A stretch of DNA of 64,000 nt from Neodiprion pinetum. Taxonomy: Eukaryota; Arthropoda; Insecta; Hymenoptera; Diprionidae. The stretch lies in the NCBI RefSeq assembly GCF_021155775.2, contig NC_060233.1, forward strand, positions 22,299,456 to 22,363,455, given 5' to 3'. Both the position numbers and the translations under genes were made by a program. The first letter of the stretch is position 1. The number at the start of each line of letters is the position of its first letter. The notes under the pieces are model-generated. The model did no database searches, had not been told where the DNA came from, and worked only from the letters and a program-made list of their open reading frames with translations. Below are positions 57,162 through 64,000 of this stretch, piece after piece.

Positions 57162-57374
57162 GTACGTAGCATACAACGAAACAGCAGAATCGCAGTTTTA
57201 TTTGTCGGAAATTCCTTTTCCAAAAGGTGTCAGCTTCAGACACAAAGGTATTAGGAACTCCACGTTTCGACGTGTTAGCGTTTCGGAAATCGATCGATGA
57301 CTGACTTGATCAAGACATGCTGACTGACTCTTATAACTCTTTTTGGACAATTTGTTATATACAATACCCATCTT

Positions 57375-58060
57375 TTATTGCGATTTGATGTGCAGTCTCA
57401 CAGTAATAACTTCTCCGCGAAAATGAACCAGATCTCCGTCTTGATCGACTAACCGAAGCTGTACGTGATCTATGGTCTTGACGGTGATCGGAAGGTGAAT
57501 CACGTGTGACGGCACTTCCACGATCTTATATCCCGGCGGAACGATAGGGAAAACTTCGTGAATAGTATGCACTTTGCGCTCGTTGACGTAGGCACCCGTT
57601 GTGATGCTGTATTCGACTCGTAACGCGTTAACCTTCAGAATAGCTACAAGCATATCCGAATGGTGAGTTTAGTGAACTGCCAATACACGCGGTGTAAATC
57701 CGAGAAGCTGACCAATAGGATCGTCAGGTTCCAAATTTACGATATGGTTACATTTGATTTCGCTGCATGACGTATTATTGTTAGGCTTTATGCTGATTTC
57801 AATTTTGGTGTTTTTTACCGCGTCTTGAACATACTTTTTAATATCCTCAATTTCGTGGCTGCCAGTGGATATAGTGACTACCTTATCGGCTACCTATAAT
57901 TTATTGTAATCAACGTTAGGAATGGAATTGAAGGTTAATAGTTTAACGAGACCGGAACATAATTTTTGTTCAGAGCTAGTTCGATCGGAGGAAAATATTG
58001 CGCTTGGAGAATCGAAGACTTCCCGATATCGTTAACGTAACCGAATCATCCATGACTGCA
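57375..58060 (-). pseudogene. Polinton minor capsid/penton-like protein, disrupted
   Basis: The C-terminal 90 residues are open (57653-57375): T-G-A-Y-V-N-E-R-K-V-H-T-I-H-E, P-P-G-Y-K-I-V-E-V-P and R-L-V-D-Q-D-G-D-L-V-x-F-R-G-E. Upstream, an ATG at about 58053 starts M-D-D-S-V-T-L-T-I-S-G, and fragments such as P-P-I-E-L-A-L-N-K-N-Y are found in other frames with several stops. Length (~225 residues) and position between capsid and protease fit the second structural protein of arthropod Polintons; penton versus other minor capsid role is uncertain. Confidence 0.6.
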
Positions 58061-58083
58061 AGTGGTCGACTGACGTTATTAAA

Positions 58084-58473
58084 TTACGTGTCATGTTTAT
58101 ATAGCTCATCGCTAAGAAATTTTAGACACAAGTGTCCGCAATCGAATGTGCTGTAATCCTGATACCTTTCATCGTTGTACTCAACGCTACCAACACCGAG
58201 ATATTTCACGAGGCCTAACGGAGGTTGAAGATGACCAAAACTGTCGAAGTAAACTACATCGTTGCCGCGTGTCTTATATGCAACCCAGTGTGTCCCAGGG
58301 CCATCTTTATCGTCGAGACTGACTACAGCTGTCTCGTTTTTACGCGGTCCGGTTTTGGGCATTTCGTTGCGCATAAAGACACCTCGGAAGTATGGAATTT
58401 TCATGATTTTTGCATACTTCAACAAATCCCAGTTGGTCAGCGCTCGGCATGGTAGCTTTACATTTAGTTTCAT
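58084..58473 (-). CDS. Adenain-like cysteine protease (Polinton PRO), 129 aa, uninterrupted
   Basis: ATG at 58471-58473, stop at 58084-58086. Catalytic elements are in the expected order: His in G-T-H-W-V-A-Y, Asp in V-V-Y-F-D-S-F-G and Cys in D-C-G-H-L-C-L-K-F-L, as in adenovirus-type/Ulp1-like C5 proteases. In Polintons it matures capsid proteins. Its ATG overlaps the TGA of the upstream PLA2-like gene. It is one of the few intact frames in this copy. Confidence 0.88.
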   Translation of the reverse strand: MKLNVKLPCRALTNWDLLKYAKIMKIPYFRGVFMRNEMPKTGPRKNETAVVSLDDKDGPGTHWVAYKTRGNDVVYFDSFGHLQPPLGLVKYLGVGSVEYNDERYQDYSTFDCGHLCLKFLSDELYKHDT

Positions 58474-59230
58474 GAAAGATGAAGACCGAAAGCCTTTTTA
58501 TAAGGTTTGAGATGGAGACCTTTACCTAAGGCGATCGCTTCCATCGTTTTGCTATGCCGTTTGCTTTTCTCCAATTCTCGTTTAGCCGCGCTCGCATTGT
58601 TCACAGCCTTTGCTATACCCACAGCACCTCCCGCTAACGCACCCGTAGCGCTGAGACCAGTAAAAATAGATATGAGAAAAGGTAGAAATCCGCCAAATTT
58701 TGAGGGTACCGGTAAAACGCGCGGTGATTGGACATTATGTTTACCACCTTTTTTTTCACAGCTTCTCGAGCACCTTTGAATGCAGACTTGATGCTCGTTT
58801 TTGCGTCGTAGCTTTAAATCATAGACTGTTTTGCCGCTCGTATGGTTTTGTTCAAGGAAACGTTCTTAGGTTTTCGACACCCCATGCCTAACATTGTTTT
58901 CACCTTCATCGTGTTAGCTACAGCCCAAGCGGCTGCCCTCTCACCCAAATTTGCGTCCTTTGCGAGAACCCGTTTCTAGGCTTTTTCGGCTAATATTTTA
59001 TCCGCAACGCTTCTAGCTTGAAGGTTCTCACGATTTTTCGAATACGCTATATCGTGTTTCTTACACGCTGCATCGAGAGGATTGATACCGAAATCGCCTC
59101 TCGCAAGTCTTTTTGTGAAGTTCGTACCAGGACCGCAGTATTTGTAACCGGGAACATGCAACTCGATCGAGAGTTTGTTGATAATGCTATTTACCAAACC
59201 TTTTCCACTTGATCGCTTTTTGACGATCGC
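58470..59230 (-). pseudogene. PLA2-like (parvovirus VP1-type) Polinton protein, disrupted
   Basis: The first part has P-G-Y-K-Y-C-G-P-G-T and D-A-A-C-K-K-H-D-I-A-Y-S-K, the Ca-binding loop and His-Asp motif of a parvovirus-type phospholipase A2. It then has a stretch with an Ala-rich helix (E-R-A-A-A-W-A-V-A-N-T-M-K), and after a frameshift the tail G-A-L-A-G-G-A-V-G-I-A-K-A-V-N-N and G-K-G-L-H-L-K-P-Y-K-K. At least one in-frame stop lies near 58815, and no in-frame ATG is seen at the start. It ends at TGA 58470-58472, overlapping the protease ATG. A membrane-lytic or minor virion role is inferred from the family. Confidence 0.75.
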
Positions 59231-59292
59231 TTACGATCACGTGTGTGCACAATCATGTCCGCTGTGCGACTGAGAGAAAGTTGTTTTCACCG
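59231..59292. promoter_or_regulatory. Divergent intergenic region (PLA2-like / ATPase)
   Basis: A short region between the minus-strand capsid-side genes and the plus-strand ATPase, likely a bidirectional promoter. It contains repeated GATCG/CGATC strings. No TATA box is obvious. Confidence 0.35.
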
Positions 59293-60032
59293 ATGCATTC
59301 ACAGAAAATCCAGCCAGTCACGTTCGAGATGAGGTTCGAGACACAATCGACCAAGCTGCCCGTGACGAATTTTGACCAATTTACGCAGCAGAGTACAAAA
59401 CAGAGAAGCATTATGGCGAATTGTTGCCGAGTAGTGTACGTGCGGTATTCTGCGGTCCATCTAACTGTGGCAGAACCAACGCTTCATCCACGCTCATAAC
59501 GCTTTCGAATGGTTTGAGGTTCGAAAACCTGTACGTTTACTCAAAATCTCTCAATCAACCGAAATACAAGTTTCTGAGTCAAGTGCTCGAAAATGTCGAC
59601 GGTGTTGAGTATTACCCCTTTAACGAGCATGAGCACGTCATTGCACCAAACGAGACGCAACCTAACTCGATCATGATATTCGATGACGTAGCGTGCGAGA
59701 AGCAGGGAAACATACACGCGTACTTTTGTATGGGTAGACATCACGACGTAGACTGTTTCTATCTTGATCAGACGTACGCTCGAATCCCTAAACATCTCGT
59801 GCGCGACAACACCAACTTGCTTGTCTTATTCAAACAAGACGAGATGAATCTGAGACATGCGTACAACGATCATGCAAACACCGATATGTCGTACGTAGAG
59901 TTTAAAGACTTGTGTGCGGCATGCTGGAACGGTGACAAATATGGGTTCGCAGTGATCGACAAGGATAGAGAGCTCGGTAATGGTCGGTATAGGAGGGGAT
60001 TTGACAATTTTATAAACATGACAAAAGAATAA
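59293..60032 (+). pseudogene. FtsK/HerA-type genome-packaging ATPase, frameshift and Walker A Lys to Arg
   Basis: Start candidates at 59293 or 59329 (M-R-F-E-T-Q-S). The N-terminus (L-P-V-T-N-F-D-Q-F) is one frame away from the main part, with a shift near 59395-59405. The main frame then reads H-Y-G-E-L-L-P-S-S-V-R-A-V-F-C-G-P-S-N-C-G-R-T-N, the Walker A with Arg in place of the invariant Lys. Walker B is I-M-I-F-D-D-V-A near 59690. The stop is at 60030-60032. The family pumps DNA into capsids. Both the shift and the Walker A change argue that this copy is dead. Confidence 0.82.
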
Positions 60033-60119
60033 AATACACGATCTTCGAAGGAGACGAAACAGTAGCTTTCCAGAACTAGTTGTGTCAACATGTAGAAAAT
60101 TTGTAAGGAAAAAGAAGTC

Positions 60120-61145
60120 TTGCATCGTATCGCTCAAGCGAGTAATGCGATTTGTCGTAAGCACAGAATCCTCAAGACGGGAAAAAAGTCACTGCAGAAA
60201 ACAATGAAGGATGTCTTCAAACCTGTGGTAACCCCGCTGCAGAAATTAGTCAATATTTCTCGAGGCACGAAACTTGTCAAGGAAGAGGTGAAGGAAGAAC
60301 TCAAAACTGAAACAAAGGATGAGCCGAAGAACGAAATAAAAGCAGCAGATTCTTTTGCAACTGCAGAGGAAGAGGATCAAACTGTCACGGAATTGTCGGT
60401 GAAATCAAAAAATGAATATCTTGAGATGCTCAACGATAAACGAAGACAGCACGAGCTGGATACCGTGTACGGGGTACGGAGTCTGTTTACTACCGGGCTG
60501 ATGGTTGGTGACTCACCGAGAAGCTACGAGCGCGATTCCGTTCGCATAGGCGGTACGCTCCATCCGAAAACTCAGGGACTGCTGGAGCTGCTGTTTAAAA
60601 AGATGCCCAACAGCGCTCACGTTACCCGCAACAACAATGAGAATTACAGAAATATCCTTCTCGCAACAAATGCTCACAGAAAGTACTATAGCGCCACCGA
60701 GCCTATCCGAAACGCTCAGAGCGCCAAATTCAAGCATTTAGTTGCTGAGCTGCTCAATATTCCTACGTCAGGTAAAGGCGTATCACCATTGTCACAGATG
60801 TCGAAGCGTACGGGCAAAGGTGTTCTGCCACCTCAGGCTTGGGTTACTCGACAAGGTGTTAAAACAGATTATATTTTATGCGACGATGCTAATGACCTGG
60901 TGGAACGTCTCCGTTTGCTTATGACATCTCAAGCGGCTGGGAATACAAGTCAAAACAATGAAATTATGTCGATTCTAGAAGAATCACGGGAAGCCGGAAT
61001 CATTTATCAGCCAATTCTCGTCGACTCTGCAATCATTCACGAGATAAGCGTCGACGTGTTTGGAAGTCAGCTGAATGAAAACACAGCTGCGAGCACTCGC
61101 GGTCCTCCGGGTTTCGGGTTTCAAATAACAGCGGACGGACGTTAG
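60120..61145 (+). CDS. Polinton-associated DUF8207-type protein (no clear ATG)
   Basis: The open frame is 341 codons. Its first part is basic (A-I-C-R-K-H-R-I-L-K), then an acidic Lys/Glu linker, then the conserved block T-V-Y-G-V-R, L-M-V-G-D-S-P, H-P-K-T-Q-G-L-L-E-L-L-F-K-K, N-A-H-R-K-Y-Y and D-D-A-N-D-L-V-E-R-L-R-L-L with A-G-N-T-S-Q-N-N-E-I. This protein sits between ATPase and integrase in arthropod Polintons; its function is unknown. There is no in-frame ATG between the upstream TAG (60093-60095) and the conserved N-terminus, so the start codon appears lost; an internal ATG at about 60204 is possible. Confidence 0.75.
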   Translation: MHRIAQASNAICRKHRILKTGKKSLQKTMKDVFKPVVTPLQKLVNISRGTKLVKEEVKEELKTETKDEPKNEIKAADSFATAEEEDQTVTELSVKSKNEYLEMLNDKRRQHELDTVYGVRSLFTTGLMVGDSPRSYERDSVRIGGTLHPKTQGLLELLFKKMPNSAHVTRNNNENYRNILLATNAHRKYYSATEPIRNAQSAKFKHLVAELLNIPTSGKGVSPLSQMSKRTGKGVLPPQAWVTRQGVKTDYILCDDANDLVERLRLLMTSQAAGNTSQNNEIMSILEESREAGIIYQPILVDSAIIHEISVDVFGSQLNENTAASTRGPPGFGFQITADGR

Positions 61146-61165
61146 GATATACGGAACAAGAGACT

Positions 61166-62325
61166 GTGCAATGTCGCAGATCGCGCAGAGCCAAACAATG
61201 CTGTCACTTCAAAAATCTTAAGATAAAAATTCAACGTGCTGCAAAAACAAATCGACAACCTCGATCAAATCATCAAAGCTTAGGAGCTCACCACGGAGAA
61301 AGCCTTGGATACTACACAGACTTCAAACCAGGCAGAGACCTGTCGATTTGAAATGCAGAAATCATTTCGAAATTGGACTCCAGACTAAGAGCATTGGAAT
61401 ATGAACGAGAAAAAGCAAGCACTGGTGACGGAACTGCATGAGCCTGCATGCCGGTATTACCCGCGTCGACGTGTAGACGTGCGCGGCATCGACGAGACCT
61501 GGCAGGCGAATCTTGTTAATATGACGTCGTACGCTGGACAAAGCAAAGGCTACAAGTACATGCTCACAGTCATTGATATTTTTTCAAAGATGCGTGGGCT
61601 ATACCGATGAAGAGCAAGTTTGGAAATGATGTTACGAAGGTAATGGAATCTGTGCTTGTCCAAGGACGGGTACCGAAAAATTTACACGTCGACAGAGGAA
61701 CGGAATTTTACAACTCGGAATTCGAATTGCTTATGGCACGTTACGGGATCAAACTTTACTCCACGTACAGTAATTTCAAGGCTTCCATCTGTGAACGTTT
61801 CAATCGGACGCTGAAAGGTAAATTCTGGACACGGCTTAGCTTGCGAGGAAGCTGCAAGTGGCTCGATATCTTATCTGATTTGGTTTCGGCTTACAACAGC
61901 GCCAAACACTGAACCATAAGAATGAAACCGTCGGATGTCACCGTTGCAAACGAAAGGCTGTTATTACGTCAGGCGTACGGAGGGCTTCGATCGATACCTA
62001 CCATATTGGCAAGTTCAAATCTGGCGACAAAGTCCGAATCAGCAAATTCAAAAATGTCTTCGAGAAAGTTTACACTCCCTATTGGACGACTGGAATATTC
62101 ACGATAAGTCGAGTGGAAAATACTCATTCTGTGACGTACAGGCTCAAAGACTACCGAGATCAACCAATCGCTGCTGGTTTCTACGAACAAGAGCTCCTCA
62201 AGGTTAAACATCCGGATATCTATCTGGTGAAGAAGGTTTTCAAGAAACGTGGAAGAAAAATATATGTTAAATGGTTAGGTTTTGACAATACACACAACAG
62301 TTGGATGAACGAATTGGCCATGTAA
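61166..62325 (+). pseudogene. Polinton retroviral-type integrase with C-terminal chromodomain, disrupted
   Basis: The N-terminal part is scrambled. Readable from 61401: E-L-H-E-P-A-C-R, W-Q-A-N-L-V-N-M, Y-K-Y-M-L-T-V-I-D-I-F-S-K. A one-base loss near 61590 shifts to V-L-V-Q-G-R-V-P-K-N-L-H-V-D-R-G-T-E-F (second Asp) and K-A-S-I-C-E-R-F-N-R-T-L-K (catalytic Glu). A TGA at about 61910 replaces an expected Arg codon. After another shift near 61990 come G-D-K-V-R-I-S-K and the chromodomain (Y-L-V-K-K-V-F...Y-V-K-W-L-G-F-D-N-T-H-N-S-W), ending at 62323-62325. The usual W-Q-A-D-L has N instead of D. Confidence 0.85.
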
Positions 62326-62553
62326 CATTGAATAAATGAATTTTTTGTAAAAAAGGTATATGCCTCTTTATTTTATACCCGATACATAACAAGTATGCAT
62401 ATATATATTAGACAATCGACAGACATATGCATCGTTGTACAATTTTTATATTTCAGAACGTTCTTATTCACTATCCGACATAATAATATTTTATACATCA
62501 CGGTACAGTTATAAATTATATCCTACATAGATTACGATACGGTAATTACAAAG
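62326..62553. other. Convergent 3' spacer between integrase and PolB
   Basis: AT-rich with AATAAA (about 62331) for the integrase transcript and TTTATT-type signals for the minus strand. No gene. Confidence 0.5.
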
Positions 62554-64000
62554 CTAAGGTGCAGGCTTGTAGCCACACGGAAGCGTGTCGGTTGTGTTTT
62601 GAAACACGATCCGCTTGTCGTCATTCCAGCTCAATGCCACTTTCTGCTGTTCTACAGTGTATACCTCTTGCTTTCGACTTAATATCAAATGCTGATTTGT
62701 AGATAAATTTTCACGTTTCAAAGCACATTCCGAATAATCGTTGAAAGTTATTCCTCTCGACGCTGATCCTTTGACACCTTTGACACGTTTATTGTCTTTC
62801 TCATCTGGCAAGACTCGGAATGCGTACAATTTTGCTAGTAATCCTACAAATTCCAACATTATCTACCCGTTATTCTCGTCTTTCATCAAGCCGAGAACTT
62901 TTTTGTTCGCTCGAGGCATTCCATAAGCGTTGTCAAGCGAATAATCAGACGTATCGAATTTATGCAAGTCCTCCTTCATATGTTCATATATGTCGCGGAC
63001 GGTAAAATTGTAAATCAAACTGTCGGAATTCGTATACATTAATTTTGCTGGGGTGCCAAATTTCCGTTGAATATAATTATAATGAAAATCGTAGATATAT
63101 GTCTTAGACAGATCCAGGATGGAGAAACCTGCATACAATGGTTTATTCAACCTGACTTTCGTCTTACTCATTTCGACGATAATCATCTCTTTGTCGAACA
63201 CGGTGCAGCTGTGAAAATTAGGTTTGGCTATGGTGGCTCTCATCCCATTTGGTGATCAATCGAACATCTCTGTACCTTCGCACGTTTTACATGGTTTTGC
63301 CAAAAACTGCGTTGTTTATCAGTTTGTAAAAATTTTTCTCGAATTCGTTGTGAAATTTTTTCCGCAAATCGGTATTGAAATTTTTGTATGTTTTGAGCCA
63401 CGGGGTTTGCCTGAATTCGAGAACTCTGAATTTTGAGTAACTTCGAGCCTAATTGTAAGCATTGTTTCAAAACGCTATAACGAACAACGTAGTTTTTCTT
63501 GGAAAGTAGCATAGGCGTCAATTTTGGCTGTTTATTGTTCGAAATCGGAGGTACATAGTGCTCCGGACACAATGGTATATCTTTATGAGTTTCACGCAAC
63601 TCCTCAGGATATTCTAAATCTACCTCCAGCATCTAACCAAAGTCAGTTTCGTTCGAGATGGCAAGAACGTCGCACACTCTGAAACCTGACACCCATTCGA
63701 AGGAATTACACGGCAGAGCAAAGCTCATAGCCGCACCGTACAAATTATTAACGTCCAAGTACATGAGATAAGATTCCTCGACTTCTGGATCGAATTCCTC
63801 TTCCATATATCTATTGCTAGCCTTTGCGTATCTGTTCGAGCACTGTGATACACCACCTCAAATACCTCTTTCGATAAACATAACCATATCTATGTCGGCG
63901 AGAAACTCGAATTCGATGCCTGTACATTTTAACATTGCATCGAACGACAGACCGGGCGCGGTGTAGTAATGTAATGGGTCCAGTTTGTACGTCGTCCAAC
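62554..64000 (-). pseudogene. Polinton PolB (C-terminal half), disrupted, runs off the window
   Basis: Sequence parallels the intact polymerase at 1398-5393. From the right edge: L-D-P-L-H-Y-Y-T-A-P-G-L, an in-frame TGA near 63858, motif A region L-D-V-N-N-L-Y-G-A-A-M-S, then E-V-D-L-E-Y-P-E-E-L-R and a frame shift before N-N-A-V-F-G-K-T-M (motif B). After another shift near 63240 it has N-F-H-S-C-T-V-F-D and motif C as M-Y-T-N-S-D-S-L-I-Y, where the central D-T-D reads N-S-D. A TAG at 62860-62862 is followed by L-E-F-V-G-L-L-A-K-L-Y and the tail ending at 62554. Multiple breaks make it non-functional. Confidence 0.88.

Larger units (their letters stand above)
55423..64000. mobile_element. 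Right-hand Polinton/Maverick (adintovirus-like) remnant, continues past the window
   Basis: Gene order: associated unknown protein (-), capsid (-), minor capsid-like (-), protease (-), PLA2-like (-), then divergently ATPase (+), DUF8207-type (+), integrase (+), and convergent PolB (-). This is a full virus-like Polinton set for capsid formation, DNA packaging, integration and replication. Frameshifts or stops interrupt most genes, so the copy is a fossil. It has the same orientation as the fragment at 0-5.4 kb. Confidence 0.92.

Overview
This is eukaryotic, almost certainly arthropod (insect; a hymenopteran is my guess, not proven) DNA, and it is dominated by transposable elements. Genes have GT-AG introns, several element families are typical of insects (Bel/Pao with a tRNA-Tyr type primer site, P-element-like, EnSpm-like, mariner, CR1/Jockey-type LINEs, arthropod Polintons), and two recognisable host gene tails are present (cullin-4-like and mitochondrial intermediate peptidase-like).

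Layout: 0-5.4 kb, a Polinton/Maverick fragment with a decayed integrase and one uninterrupted 1331-residue protein-primed family B DNA polymerase. 5.7-10.6 kb, an ORF1/ORF2 LINE on the minus strand flanked on both sides by GA/TC-rich microsatellites. 11.0-14.5 kb, an EnSpm-like transposase gene with one homopolymer frameshift, followed by GGTGTT/AACACC subterminal repeats and a CACTG-type right end. 16.5-21.5 kb, a P-element-like THAP transposase gene (two exons, one frameshift) whose intron holds two small terminal-inverted-repeat elements. 22.86-32.33 kb, a nearly complete Bel/Pao retrotransposon with 5-bp target duplications; gag, pol and integrase share one reading frame broken only by one TGA and one TAA, and its 5' LTR carries a nested 2.8-kb TG...CA element. 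33.4-35.6 kb, a deleted THAP/YqaJ (ISL2EU-type) DNA transposon whose THAP exon was later split by a 259-bp MITE. 36.0-37.0 kb, a mariner remnant. 37.2-42.0 kb, a second LINE with extreme strand asymmetry.

43.2-46.1 kb holds the 3' ends of a cullin-4-like gene (+) and a mitochondrial intermediate peptidase-like gene (-), tail to tail. The cullin tail can be spliced to a new short ATG exon to give a 106-residue protein consisting mainly of the neddylation (WHB) domain. 47.0-52.2 kb is a large multi-exon transposase-like gene with a visible D-D-E pattern followed by a C-terminal module that has Cys-box and His-box motifs of a ubiquitin-specific-protease-like fold. 52.4-54.1 kb has possible exons of an unidentified minus-strand gene, and 53.2-55.0 kb contains local tandem duplications.

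55.4-64.0 kb is a second Polinton (adintovirus-like) copy with most of the virus-like gene set in the expected order: Polinton-associated unknown protein, double-jelly-roll capsid, minor capsid-like protein, adenain-type protease, PLA2-like protein, then divergently the packaging ATPase, a DUF8207-type protein, integrase with chromodomain, and convergent PolB running out of the window. It is a fossil: several genes carry frameshifts or stops, the ATPase Walker A lysine is arginine, and the integrase first catalytic position appears to be Asn. The protease and the DUF8207-type frame are uninterrupted. All functional claims come from motif recognition by eye; no database search was possible.
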